Shown: piece by piece, positions 14,403-22,993 of the stretch
Numbering within the stretch: the stretch's first letter is position 1
Layout of the letters: every line of letters starts with the position of its first letter
Origin: a virus
Length of the DNA stretch: 42,402 nucleotides
Reading direction: 5' to 3' (one strand)
Virus record (IMG/VR): IMGVR_UViG_3300025127_000078
Span: 1-42,402 of that record
The notes under the pieces: generated by a model
Seen by the model: the letters and a program-made list of their open reading frames with translations, nothing else
Databases searched by the model: none
Told to the model about the DNA's origin: nothing
Program-made: the position numbers and the translations under genes

Positions 14403-15191
14403 ATGTTTAGAAAGCAAATAGAGTTCATATGTCATGAAGATTACGCTCATACAGATTTAGAAAAACCTGAGCCTGTCAGATTACATATTCCAGATTGGTA
14501 CAAAAAATTAGAACATACTATAAAAGAAGTAACTATTAAAGGTTGTATGCCTTTTCTAGACACATTAACAGCTGGTTATGTTTTAAAAATGCCTCAAGAT
14601 CTACATATTGAATTTAACGTAGACAAGATTGATCCTGAAACAGGTAAAGTAATGGTGAATGAAGAGACAGGAAAGAAAATGAAAGACTATAAATTTAGAT
14701 ATGGTCTTTGCAATGAAGATAATATGATGCAGGTTAGAATGATGAATTTAAATGGAAAAAAACCTCAATATCATCACAGATTTCAATTAGAAGGATCTTC
14801 TTTTGTTAAAAAAAATAAAGATTTTGATATTTTAAAAATATTAAACCCTTGGGTTATAAAAACACCTCCTGGATATTCTTGTTTGTTTGTGCCACCTTTA
14901 AATAACGCTGATGATAGGTTTGAAATTATTTCTGGCATAGTGGAGACAGATAAATGGAATTTACAAGTTAATTTCCCATTTGTTGTAAATGGCGATAAAT
15001 ACGAAACTCTAACTACTACAATTAAAAGAGGAACTCCTTATGTTCAAGTTATACCTTTTAAAAGAGATGATTGGAAAATGAAATTTGGGACTACAAATGC
15101 AAAAGGAATATTTAGAGATTGGATTGGTCATCAACTTCAAATAATAAGATCATACAAAGATAGGATATGGAGTAAAAAAACATGGAACTAA
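14403..15191 (+). CDS. Conserved protein of unknown function, DUF6065-like
   Basis: A 262-residue protein. Recognisable segments are PDWYKKLEHTIKEVTIKGCM, PFLDTLTAGY, NPWVIKTPPGYSCLFVPP, DDRFEIISGIVETD and RGTPYVQVIPFKRDDWKM. This series fits a family I remember as DUF6065, found in cyanophages and marine bacteria, with a predicted double-stranded beta (cupin-like) core. No 2-oxoglutarate oxygenase H-x-D triad is obvious, so it is not counted with the oxygenases next to it. It is the first gene of an accessory cassette (14.4-16.5 kb) and its stop overlaps the next start by 10 bases. Confidence 0.6.
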   Translation: MFRKQIEFICHEDYAHTDLEKPEPVRLHIPDWYKKLEHTIKEVTIKGCMPFLDTLTAGYVLKMPQDLHIEFNVDKIDPETGKVMVNEETGKKMKDYKFRYGLCNEDNMMQVRMMNLNGKKPQYHHRFQLEGSSFVKKNKDFDILKILNPWVIKTPPGYSCLFVPPLNNADDRFEIISGIVETDKWNLQVNFPFVVNGDKYETLTTTIKRGTPYVQVIPFKRDDWKMKFGTTNAKGIFRDWIGHQLQIIRSYKDRIWSKKTWN

Positions 15192-15742
15192 GAAAGTATT
15201 TAAAAGTTTATGACGATGTTCTACCAAATGAAACAATGGGTAATATGATTAGGTGGTTTAATACCTGTGGGTTTACACCGGGTTCAGTGGGACAAGGTGT
15301 TCTCGATAAAAATATAAGAAATGTTCAAACTAAACCATTAGTTAATCTTGGAGATAGTTTAACTGAAGCGCATTGGTGTAATTTATTAAATAATTATTTT
15401 TCTGAATCTATTAGGACGTATGCAAAAGATACAAAGATAAAAGATTTAGGAGCTGAAAGAGTAAATACAATAGAGGTTTTAAAATATGAAATAGGCGGTC
15501 ACTATGATTTACACGTAGATCATTTTGCTGCACAACCAAGAACTATGAGTATGATACTTCTTTGTAACAATGATTATGAGGGCGGAGATTTGGGTTTTGC
15601 AAATCCCGATTACACGGATGAATTAATAGTGCCAGTGAGAGCTAATAGATTAATAGTGTGGCCAAGTAATTTTTTATTTCCACACGGTGTAAAACCAATA
15701 ACAAAAGGAACGAGGTATTCAGTAGTAGGATGGGCTCTTTAA
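15182..15742 (+). CDS. Fe(II)/2-oxoglutarate oxygenase, prolyl-4-hydroxylase-like
   Basis: A 186-residue protein with a full active-site set. The iron ligands are His111-x-Asp113 (in GGHYDLHVDHF) and His168 (in FLFPHGV), and Arg178 (GTRYSVV) would bind the 2-oxoglutarate carboxylate. EGGDLGFANPDY is the typical EGGxL turn of this family. Such enzymes couple 2-oxoglutarate decarboxylation to hydroxylation of a protein, nucleic acid or small molecule, and the substrate cannot be told from the sequence. It overlaps both neighbours, including a second oxygenase downstream. It is a close architectural match to cyanophage P4H-like proteins. Confidence 0.85.
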   Translation: MELRKYLKVYDDVLPNETMGNMIRWFNTCGFTPGSVGQGVLDKNIRNVQTKPLVNLGDSLTEAHWCNLLNNYFSESIRTYAKDTKIKDLGAERVNTIEVLKYEIGGHYDLHVDHFAAQPRTMSMILLCNNDYEGGDLGFANPDYTDELIVPVRANRLIVWPSNFLFPHGVKPITKGTRYSVVGWAL

Positions 15743-16305
15743 AAAACAAAAAATATTGTTTAGTTGAAAAGTTTTTAACAATAGAGGAAACAAAACTTCT
15801 TACCGACTATTGTAGATTAAAGCATAGATTTAATATGACAGATTTTGCCAGTCCAAAAGCTCAAAATAATAATATGGATTCTCATTTTTATGCAGATTAC
15901 CTAATGGAGTCTTTAATGTTAAATAAAGTTAACATGATGGAAAAAATAACTGGTGTTAAATTATTACCAACTTATTCTTTTTGGAGAATGTACACTAAAT
16001 TTGCAGACCTTAAAGCTCACAAAGATAGACCATCATGTGAGTATAGTGTTACGGTTTGCATAGGTTCTTGTGGAACTGAGTGGCCTATTTATATGGACAA
16101 AAAACCTATAAATTTAAAACCAGGTCAAGCTGTGGTGTACAAAGGTTGTGATATAACACACTCTAGAAAAGAGTTTCAAGGAGACTGGCAGGCTCAGGTC
16201 TTCTTGCATTACGTTAATAAAAATGGACCAAACAGAGATTTTGTTAGAGACAAAAGACCTTTTTATGGAATGCCTTCAGCGATAGGGAAAAGTCAATTAA
16301 GATGA
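15730..16305 (+). CDS. Second Fe(II)/2-oxoglutarate oxygenase-like protein
   Basis: A 191-residue protein with a 2-oxoglutarate oxygenase outline. It shows a YSFWRMYTKFADLKAHKDR strand with His97-x-Asp99, a LKPGQAVVYKGCDITHSR segment with His144, and FLHYVNKNGPNRDF at the end of the core. I know this type (H.DR..CEYS.......W PI) from marine phages and cyanobacteria. The 2-oxoglutarate-binding Arg is less certain; Arg146 directly after the distal His is one candidate. It overlaps the previous oxygenase by 13 bases and the next small gene by 4, so the set is coexpressed. Substrate unknown. Confidence 0.75.
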   Translation: MGSLKNKKYCLVEKFLTIEETKLLTDYCRLKHRFNMTDFASPKAQNNNMDSHFYADYLMESLMLNKVNMMEKITGVKLLPTYSFWRMYTKFADLKAHKDRPSCEYSVTVCIGSCGTEWPIYMDKKPINLKPGQAVVYKGCDITHSRKEFQGDWQAQVFLHYVNKNGPNRDFVRDKRPFYGMPSAIGKSQLR

Positions 16306-16520
16306 TATTTAGACAAAAAGAAGATGGATCATGTAATATAGAGTTTTCTTGGAAAGAGAGATGGTCTCTGTTTATAAAAGGTAAAATAATATTTGATTCT
16401 GCTGGATTAAAACACTTTTCAAACATGTTGGTTAAAATGGTCAGCGATTGGCATAAAAGATTTGACGATAAAACTAAACAAATACAGACCCACGATTCAT
16501 CAGAACCGCCTAAAAAATAG
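16302..16520 (+). CDS. Small conserved protein of the oxygenase cassette
   Basis: A 72-residue product beginning MIFRQKEDGSCNIEFSWKER, then a strand (KGKIIFDSAGLKHFSNMLVK) and a Trp-containing helix. I recall MIF.QK.DGSC-type small proteins near tail genes in other phages, always unassigned. It overlaps the second oxygenase by four bases (ATGA). A short hairpin (GCCTA, loop AAAAA, TAGGC, TTTT) coincides with its stop codon. The function may be linked to the oxygenases or simply hitchhiking in the cassette. Confidence 0.6.
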   Translation: MIFRQKEDGSCNIEFSWKERWSLFIKGKIIFDSAGLKHFSNMLVKMVSDWHKRFDDKTKQIQTHDSSEPPKK

Positions 16521-16526
16521 GCTTTT
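16508..16526 (+). terminator. Weak terminator after oxygenase cassette
   Basis: GCCTA (16508-16512), loop AAAAA, TAGGC (16518-16522), then TTTT. The 5-bp stem overlaps the TAG stop codon at 16518-16520. It is short, so read-through is likely, but it lies exactly at the end of the 14.4-16.5 kb cassette and before a promoter-like AT-rich gap. Confidence 0.45.
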
Positions 16527-16538
16527 AATCAAAAAAAT

Positions 16539-16551
16539 TATAATATATAAT
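16539..16551 (+). promoter_or_regulatory. Overlapping TATAAT boxes before tail hub gene
   Basis: Two overlapping TATAAT hexamers (16539-16544 and 16546-16551) lie 28 bases before ATG 16579, downstream of the weak terminator. No good -35 is present at 16-18 bases, so this is either a sigma70 promoter of the weak or activated type or just AT-rich sequence. Confidence 0.35.
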
Positions 16552-16578
16552 CCTTTCGTCTAAATAGGATAACACAGC

Positions 16579-18753
16579 ATGCTACAAAAAATAGGATTTG
16601 CACCTGGAATCAACAAACAAATTACAGCTACTACCGCTGAAGGACAGTGGATAGATTGTGATAATGTTCGTTTTAGATATGGTAGCCCTGAAAAAATAGG
16701 CGGTTGGAGTCAATTAGGGACAAACCATTTAACTGGTGCAGGCAGAGGGTTACATCATTTCGTAAACAGTCTGGGTAGAAAGTATGCTATTATAGGGACC
16801 AACAGAATTTTATACGCATATTCAGGAGGTGTGTTTTATGACATACACCCTATTAAATCTACAACAACTCTTACAAGTGCATTCAGTACAACTAATGGAT
16901 CAGCAATTGTTACAATAACTTTTTCATCGAGTCACAATATTAATCCTGGGGACATTATATTATTAGATAACTTCTCTACGATTACAGATTCTAATTTTTC
17001 GTCATCTGATTTTGATGACAAGAAATTTATGGTGACTACAACACCAACAACTACAACTTTAACTATAACAATGCCTTCAAACGAAACGGGCTCAGGAGCC
17101 ACTACATCTGGTGGTATAAGAGTACAACACTACTATCCTGTAGGCTCTGCTGTCCAAGAGAGAGGTTTTGGGTGGGGTCTAGGCTCTTGGGGTGGTGAAG
17201 CAGCCGGAGCTATCACAACAACGCTAAACGGGGCTATAAATGACTCCACGACTACAATTGTATTAACTGATGCTAGTTTATTTCCAAGCACAGGAACAAA
17301 CTTTATAAAGATAGGCACAGAAGAAATGTCTTACACTGGTGTATCAACTAATACTTTAACAGGTGTAACAAGAGGAGTTAGAAACACAACAGCTGCATCT
17401 CACAGTGATGGTGCTACCATAACCAATACAACTGATTTTGTTGCTTGGGGTGAAGCAGCATCTGGTGACTTAGTATTAGAACCTGGTATGTGGTCGTTAG
17501 ATAATTTAGGTGATAAAGCTATTTGTTTAATTCACAACAACGCATGTTTTTCTTGGGACTCATCTTTGTCCAATGCAACTACAACTAGAGCAGCTATTAT
17601 TACAAATGCACCAACTGCATCAAGACACATGCTCGTATCTACACCGGATAGACACTTAGTGTTCTTTGGTACAGAAACCACGATAGGTGATATCGATACA
17701 CAAGATGATATGTTTATAAGATTCTCTGCTATTGAAGATATTAATACGTATACACCTACAGCAACCAATGACGCTGGTACACAGAGACTGGCCGACGGAT
17801 CACGGATCATGGGAGCTATTAGAGGTAGAGATGCAATTTATGTTTACACAGATACAGCATTATTCTTAATGCGTTTTGTTGGTCAACCTTTTACATTTGC
17901 TTTTACACAAGCAGGCACTAACTGTGGGCTAGCTGGACAAAATGCAGTAGTCGAAGTAGATGGAGCTGCTTACTGGTTTTCTGAAAATGGTTTCTTTAAA
18001 TACTCTGGTAATTTAGAATCACTACCTTGTTTAGTAGAAGATCATGTGTTTGACGATATTAACTTAGACTCTGGTAATCAAATGATATCAGCAGGTTTAA
18101 ATAACTTGTTTGGTGAAATATCTTGGTTCTATCCAACAACTAATTCAGCAGTTGTTAATAGAGTTGTTACATATAATTATTTTGATTCATCGCCACAAAG
18201 ACCAGTTTGGACTATCGGCACATTATCTAGAACAATGTGGAAAGACTCTGCAGTATTTGGTAAACCCCATGCATTAGAGTATGACGCTGACACTGATACT
18301 TCTTTTGATGTTGTTGGTAATACAGAAGGTAGAACAACATATTACGAACACGAAACAGGAACTGATCAAGTTAAAGACGCTACGACTACAGCTGTTACCG
18401 CATCTATAACATCTGGAGATTTTGATATTACACAAAGAACTATTAGAGGCACTCAAACAGGTGTGGCTGATTTTAGGGGTGATGGTGAATTTTTAATGAA
18501 GATAAGAAGATTTATACCAGACTTTTTATCTCAAACAGGTGACGCAAGAGTAACTTTAAATTTAAGAAATTTCTCTAATGATGCAGCAGCAAGCTCATCA
18601 CTTGGTCCCTTTACAATAACATCATCAACTAGTAAGGTGGACACTAGAGCAAGAGCAAGAGCCATAGCATTAAAAGTAGAAAATACAGGATCTGGTCAAA
18701 ATTGGAAGTTAGGAACTTTTAGATTAGATACACAACCAGATGGAAGAAGATAA
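16579..18753 (+). CDS. Tail hub/stabilisation protein (P22 gp10-like)
   Basis: A 724-residue beta-rich protein. The N-terminus (MLQKIGFAPGINKQITATTA, EGQWIDCDNVRFRYGSPEKI, GGWSQLG) and the repeated propeller-like segments (GRGLHHFVNSLGRKYAIIGT then NRILYAYSGG) match, from memory, the DNA-stabilising/tail hub protein group of podoviruses related to P22 gp10 and T7 gp12-type nozzles. C-terminal strands and ..GSGQNWKLGTFRLDTQPDGRR end the protein, also typical of that group. It would form the tail nozzle below the adaptor. Its large size fits. The stop overlaps the next ATG. Confidence 0.75.
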   Translation: MLQKIGFAPGINKQITATTAEGQWIDCDNVRFRYGSPEKIGGWSQLGTNHLTGAGRGLHHFVNSLGRKYAIIGTNRILYAYSGGVFYDIHPIKSTTTLTSAFSTTNGSAIVTITFSSSHNINPGDIILLDNFSTITDSNFSSSDFDDKKFMVTTTPTTTTLTITMPSNETGSGATTSGGIRVQHYYPVGSAVQERGFGWGLGSWGGEAAGAITTTLNGAINDSTTTIVLTDASLFPSTGTNFIKIGTEEMSYTGVSTNTLTGVTRGVRNTTAASHSDGATITNTTDFVAWGEAASGDLVLEPGMWSLDNLGDKAICLIHNNACFSWDSSLSNATTTRAAIITNAPTASRHMLVSTPDRHLVFFGTETTIGDIDTQDDMFIRFSAIEDINTYTPTATNDAGTQRLADGSRIMGAIRGRDAIYVYTDTALFLMRFVGQPFTFAFTQAGTNCGLAGQNAVVEVDGAAYWFSENGFFKYSGNLESLPCLVEDHVFDDINLDSGNQMISAGLNNLFGEISWFYPTTNSAVVNRVVTYNYFDSSPQRPVWTIGTLSRTMWKDSAVFGKPHALEYDADTDTSFDVVGNTEGRTTYYEHETGTDQVKDATTTAVTASITSGDFDITQRTIRGTQTGVADFRGDGEFLMKIRRFIPDFLSQTGDARVTLNLRNFSNDAAASSSLGPFTITSSTSKVDTRARARAIALKVENTGSGQNWKLGTFRLDTQPDGRR

Positions 18754-18917
18754 TGGCAAAAATAGTTCAGTCACTTACCAGACCTTCTAAAGTATATAAT
18801 CAAGCTGTAGCTGACTCACAAGTCAGAGATCTTGATGGTGTGATAGAAAAATTAAATACAACGTTTCAACAAGAACTTAAGGATGAAGTAGAAGCATTTA
18901 ACTTCTTTTTACAATAA
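18753..18917 (+). CDS. 54-residue small protein
   Basis: ATG 18753 overlaps the tail hub stop and the TAA at 18915-18917 overlaps the next ATG. The product is MAKIVQSLTRPSKVYNQAVA then DSQVRDLDGVIEKLNTTFQQ followed by ELKDEVEAFNFFLQ: a mainly helical, acidic peptide with a predicted coiled coil. The double start/stop coupling and the otherwise unexplained gap make it a credible gene. No homologue with known function was recognised; it could be a small tail-associated or assembly protein. Confidence 0.6.
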   Translation: MAKIVQSLTRPSKVYNQAVADSQVRDLDGVIEKLNTTFQQELKDEVEAFNFFLQ

Positions 18918-19258
18918 TGGCTAATAGTTTTATTAATAAAAAAGTAGACTTAACTACAACAGATTTAACAACTCTGTACACAGTTCCAACGGCTACTACG
19001 GCTGTAGTCAAATCAATTTTAGTATCTGAAGATGCAGGATCAGGAGCGAATATAACTATAACTTTAGTTAACTCATCTGGCACTATTTTTAGTTTATTTA
19101 AAACTAAGGCTATATCTTCAAATACTACTACTGAACTTTTAACTCAACCTCTTGTAGTTCAAGAAAGTGAAATAATAAAAGTTCAAGCTTCTGACGCGAA
19201 TGAGCTGCACGTCATAGCCTCAATACTAGAAATACAGCCAAGAGAGGTAACAACATAA
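18917..19258 (+). CDS. Small beta-rich virion protein
   Basis: A 113-residue protein with a strand-rich sequence (TTLYTVPTATTAVVKSILVS, EDAGSGANITITLVNSSGTI, LHVIASILEI). It resembles the protein at 12767-13126 in strand order and in the V-K-S-I-L-V-S-E-D-A-G segment. Marine phages commonly carry one or two of these near tail genes. Probably a surface or decoration protein; function unknown. Start and stop both overlap neighbours by one base. Confidence 0.6.
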   Translation: MANSFINKKVDLTTTDLTTLYTVPTATTAVVKSILVSEDAGSGANITITLVNSSGTIFSLFKTKAISSNTTTELLTQPLVVQESEIIKVQASDANELHVIASILEIQPREVTT

Positions 19259-19428
19259 TGCAAACAATAAAACCAGAGAAAATAATAACAACTATATCCA
19301 ACTTGAAAACAGGAGAAAAATATAATACAGAGGACGAATGGAAGGCTAAAGGAATCCCAGAATCAGAGATTAGAAGGGATATTAAGGTAATTATGCCTTC
19401 GCTTGATTTGTTCCCTAAAACAAAGTAG
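19258..19428 (+). CDS. 56-residue small hypothetical protein
   Basis: ATG 19258 overlaps the previous stop and the frame ends TAG 19426-19428. The product is MQTIKPEKIITTISNLKTGE then KYNTEDEWKAKGIPESEIRR and DIKVIMPSLDLFPKTK, a mixed strand/helix sequence that looks like a small folded domain. The next gene begins nine bases later. No known family recognised. Its position between tail and ejection-protein genes suggests a structural or assembly role, but that is only positional evidence. Confidence 0.6.
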   Translation: MQTIKPEKIITTISNLKTGEKYNTEDEWKAKGIPESEIRRDIKVIMPSLDLFPKTK

Positions 19429-19437
19429 TGTAATAAA

Positions 19438-21324
19438 ATGGCAATAACTAGATCACAAATAGCGAGACAATTACTTCAGCAAGGTGGAGTTAGTATAGAT
19501 GAGAGACCTACAGCAAGCCTTATAGATCCTAGAATGAATCTGTCTTATAATGAAAACCGTGCTAGAAATGAAATTCAAAGAGAGATGGGTGAGGCTCGTA
19601 GAGGTGGTAACTTTAGAGATTTTTTAATAGAAAATATAGGAGTAGGTGGAGCGACATCATATGGAGGTCTGTATGGTGATGAGTTAAATCCACAAGGTCC
19701 ATTTGTAGGAACTAGGCGAGCTATGAAAGACAGTGTAATAGATCAAATATATAGACAAAGACAGGGTCAACTAGCACAACAAAGATATCTCCAATCTGAA
19801 GCTGGATTAAGAGCTGCACGAGAAAAACAAGAAGCATTAGATTTACAAAGAAATGCTCCTCTTGTTAAATTACCAAGTGGTCCTGAAGGTATTGCAGAAC
19901 TAGATGCTGTTAGAAATAGAGTTTTAGCAGAACAAGAAGCACAACAAAGAGCAGATGGTTTAGAGGATCCAATTACTGGTAAAAGATATATGTCACAACA
20001 AGAAGCTATAGATGATTTAGGAATAGTGCTTTACAATCAAAGATTTGCAGAGGGTGGAGAAGTATCTAGAATACCTTTTAGATCAGGTGATTTAGCTGCA
20101 AGAGATGACTCTTACGGCACTTTATCTGGTGTAGAATCTTCTGCATCTACAGGAGGAGATAACGCTCCCGATGCAGTTACTATTGGTCAACCCATGCAAA
20201 GAAAATCAACTTTAGCTAGAGATGTAATTACAAGCGCTGCTGATGTAGCTGCAAGATTAGCTTTTCCTCCATATAATCTTTTAAGAAGTGCTCAAGGTAT
20301 TGGAAATGCTTTACAGAATCAGGGATTTATAGATAGGAATCCTTTTGCTTTTGACCCTAATGCTAAAGGTCCTAAAAATCGTAATGATGACGATGGTGAT
20401 AATGATGATCAAATTGTAAGACCTATTATACCAATGGCGCCCATGGCTCCAAAACTACCAACAGACATAGAACCTGAAAAAAGTGATTATGAAGAATTTG
20501 TACAAAGATTTACATTACCTGAAAGATTTCAATTAGCAGACGGCGGACCAATTAGACAAGCATATAGTTTAGGAAGTATAGTTAAAAGTATTACAAAACC
20601 AGTTAAGAAAGTTTTAAAAAGCGATGTAGGTAAAGCTGCGTTAGCAGCAGCTGCTATATATTACACTGGTGGTGGAGCAATAGGGCCATTTCAAAGAGCA
20701 GGTTTAGGTACAAAAGGTTTTGCTTTAGGTAATTTACCAGGAGCAAGTTTTTTTGGCCCAGGAAGTTTTAATCCATTAAAAACAGCAGTTATGGATTCAG
20801 GGTTTCAAGGATTCGGTCCAAGTAGATTTGCACAATTTTTAGGAACAGGTAAAGGTAAAGCAGCTGTAGGTATATTAGGAACATCTGCACTAGCAGGAGT
20901 ACTAACACCTGAACAAGAACAAGAAGTAGAAAGTTTAACCGGTAGAATATCTAATCAAACAGGTATTGATGTAGAAGCAATTAGAAAAGAAGTTCAAGCA
21001 GCTTATGCCTCTGGTGATTTATCAGGATTAAGATCTAAGTATCCATTCTTAATACCCGAAGAAGCAGCAAAAGCTGAGGGTGGTAGAATAGGTGCTGAAG
21101 AAGGTGGTCTTATGAATCTAGGTGGTAATGAAATGGATCTTAGAGGTGGTGGATTTGTACCATTAGGAGAATATGAGAAAAAAGACGATGTACCTGCAAG
21201 ATTATCTAAAAATGAGTTTGTTTTCACAGCTGATGCCGTTAGGGCAGCAGGTGGAGGAAGTGTTGATAGAGGAGCAGATTTAATGTATAAAACAATGAAA
21301 CAACTGGAGAATAAGGTAGCATAA
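19438..21324 (+). CDS. Large internal virion/ejection protein with GG-motifs
   Basis: A 628-residue protein with Gln/Ala/Arg-rich helical N-terminus (YRQRQGQLAQQRYLQSEAGL), an acidic disordered stretch (RNDDDGDNDDQ), and two hydrophobic Gly/Ala segments (KAALAAAAIYYTGGGAIG; AAVGILGTSALAGVL) that could insert into a membrane. The C-terminal domain contains DDVPARLSKNEFVFTADAVR and GADLMYKTMKQLE, which I know from many marine phage virion proteins. Three copies of a FAEGG/LADGG/KAEGGRIG motif occur (about 20050, 20540 and 21075). It is the first of four consecutive overlapping internal-protein genes, and likely one of the proteins ejected with DNA. Confidence 0.65.
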   Translation: MAITRSQIARQLLQQGGVSIDERPTASLIDPRMNLSYNENRARNEIQREMGEARRGGNFRDFLIENIGVGGATSYGGLYGDELNPQGPFVGTRRAMKDSVIDQIYRQRQGQLAQQRYLQSEAGLRAAREKQEALDLQRNAPLVKLPSGPEGIAELDAVRNRVLAEQEAQQRADGLEDPITGKRYMSQQEAIDDLGIVLYNQRFAEGGEVSRIPFRSGDLAARDDSYGTLSGVESSASTGGDNAPDAVTIGQPMQRKSTLARDVITSAADVAARLAFPPYNLLRSAQGIGNALQNQGFIDRNPFAFDPNAKGPKNRNDDDGDNDDQIVRPIIPMAPMAPKLPTDIEPEKSDYEEFVQRFTLPERFQLADGGPIRQAYSLGSIVKSITKPVKKVLKSDVGKAALAAAAIYYTGGGAIGPFQRAGLGTKGFALGNLPGASFFGPGSFNPLKTAVMDSGFQGFGPSRFAQFLGTGKGKAAVGILGTSALAGVLTPEQEQEVESLTGRISNQTGIDVEAIRKEVQAAYASGDLSGLRSKYPFLIPEEAAKAEGGRIGAEEGGLMNLGGNEMDLRGGGFVPLGEYEKKDDVPARLSKNEFVFTADAVRAAGGGSVDRGADLMYKTMKQLENKVA

Positions 21325-22241
21325 TGGCAATAACAGAATCACGAGTATTACCAGCACAATTTATAGAAGATCTTGGTAAAGATTATGGAACGCAGTTAGC
21401 AGCGTTAACGGCTCAACCTATTGATACATCTAGAATTGCACCTTCAGTTGCAGCACAAGACCCATTACAAACACAAGCAGCTACATTAGCTCAACAAGGT
21501 ATAGGTTCTTATCAACCATTTGTAACAGGAGCACAGCAAGCAGCTACAGATTTTGGCACTGGTATTGCGCAAGCACAAGCATTAACAGGCACCGGAGCAG
21601 GAACAGGTGCAGGATCTATTGCATCTTATATGTCTCCATATCAATCACAAGTTATAGATGCTTCGTTAGGAGAATTTGACAGACAACAACAGATACAAGA
21701 ACAAAGAATAAAAGATCAACAAGCACAACTTGGTGCTCTTGGTGCAGGTAGAGCAGGCGTTCAGCTTTCCGAGTTCGGAACGGGAGCGGCAAGAGAGCGT
21801 GCATTACTACAAGCTGGATTATTACAACAAGGTTTTCAACAAGGTCAATCTGCTAGACAACAAGATTTATTAAATCAAAGAGCTTTAGCTGGTGATCAGT
21901 TAAGAGGTGGACAATTTCAAACAGGATTGGCTTCATTAGTTCCAGGTTTACAATCTTCTGACATACGTACTTTAGGATCAGTGGGCGCTGTCCAACAAGC
22001 ACAGAATCAAGCGGTACTAGATGCACAAAGAGAAGCGAATAGATTAGAAGCGTTTGAACCGTACGAAAGATTAGGAACATTTGGATCTGGTGTTACATCA
22101 CTAATTAGTGGTTATCCTGGAAGACAACAGTTTTCTTCTGTTCCAAATCCAACGCCGTTACAATCATCGTTAGGTGTGCTTTCAACGTTATCTGGAATTT
22201 ACGGTAACGTCATGGGACCAGTAAGGGTTAAAAATATATAA
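21324..22241 (+). CDS. Internal virion/DNA-ejection-type protein, Gln/Ala-rich
   Basis: A 305-residue, helix-rich protein. The centre carries SYMSPYQSQVIDASLGEFDR followed by QQQIQEQRIKDQQAQLGALG, AGRAGVQLSEFGTGAARERA and many Gln-rich turns. SYMSPYQ..VID...... DR..Q and GA.G..R are features I remember from podovirus internal/ejection proteins (P22 gp7-like or gp20-like class). A GT/AG-rich linker precedes it. It shares a one-base overlap with both neighbours, and would be packaged in the head and expelled at infection. Confidence 0.6.
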   Translation: MAITESRVLPAQFIEDLGKDYGTQLAALTAQPIDTSRIAPSVAAQDPLQTQAATLAQQGIGSYQPFVTGAQQAATDFGTGIAQAQALTGTGAGTGAGSIASYMSPYQSQVIDASLGEFDRQQQIQEQRIKDQQAQLGALGAGRAGVQLSEFGTGAARERALLQAGLLQQGFQQGQSARQQDLLNQRALAGDQLRGGQFQTGLASLVPGLQSSDIRTLGSVGAVQQAQNQAVLDAQREANRLEAFEPYERLGTFGSGVTSLISGYPGRQQFSSVPNPTPLQSSLGVLSTLSGIYGNVMGPVRVKNI

Positions 22242-22984
22242 TGAAAAGTAGAATATTAAAAAGACCAATGTTTAGAATGGGTGGCGACGTTGAAAACGTT
22301 GGCATCATGGACGGTATGCGTCAGAGATATAAAAATTCTGACCCACAGGGTGTACAACCTAAAAGAGATCCTATGTTATTTAGACCAAGTATGAATGATT
22401 TTTTAATTAACTTTGGTTTAAATCTAGCGTCGCAAACACCAGGTGCAAATATATTTCAAACAGCTGCAACTGCAGCAAAAGAACCTTTTCAAATAATGCA
22501 AGCTAAAAAAGCTCAAGAGGAACAGCTTCAAAGCGAAAGAGAATTTCAAATTAAATTAAAATCATTAGATAGAAGTGACGCTGAAGAAGTTGCAAAACTT
22601 ATGAGTGAAACAGAAGGTAATGAATTTTTTGGTAACTACGAAGGTGCTTTAAATAAAGTTCTTGATGCTAGAATGAAAGATGCAAGTCCTTTCTTAAAAG
22701 AAAGAAACCCTATCAGAGCAGCTAAAGATCAATTAATAGATGACAATGTTCCTGCAACCATTGCAGAGTTTGCAGCGCCTTATCAAGCAAAGATAGTTCA
22801 AATTATAGAAGACAACCCTGATGTTCCTTTTGATATCTCACAACCTTATGCATATAAAGGTAGATCAAAATATGCAGATGGAGCTGTTTACATTGAACCT
22901 GTAAAAGGTAAAGTAAAAAGATACGACGCTAAAACTAAACAATTTATAGATATAACAGATACGGTTAAACTACCTAGTCTGTAG
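22241..22984 (+). CDS. Internal virion-type protein
   Basis: A 247-residue protein beginning with a short basic segment and the motif RPMFRMGGDVENVGIMDGMR, a signature I recall from proteins of many marine phages (KRPMFRMGG). A helical middle (KAQEEQLQSEREFQIKLKSL) and a C-terminal strand-rich domain ending KVKRYDAKTKQF then IDITDTVKLPS follow. The GG after M fits the GG motif seen in the neighbouring large protein. It is flanked by ejection-type genes with overlapping stop/start codons. Its function in the virion is inferred. Confidence 0.6.
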   Translation: MKSRILKRPMFRMGGDVENVGIMDGMRQRYKNSDPQGVQPKRDPMLFRPSMNDFLINFGLNLASQTPGANIFQTAATAAKEPFQIMQAKKAQEEQLQSEREFQIKLKSLDRSDAEEVAKLMSETEGNEFFGNYEGALNKVLDARMKDASPFLKERNPIRAAKDQLIDDNVPATIAEFAAPYQAKIVQIIEDNPDVPFDISQPYAYKGRSKYADGAVYIEPVKGKVKRYDAKTKQFIDITDTVKLPSL

Positions 22985-22993
22985 GAGTAAACC

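Noticed and set aside
17532-17810. Antisense 92-residue frame in the tail hub gene
   Set aside because: Contained in a well-supported gene, with no promoter, ribosome site or recognisable product.
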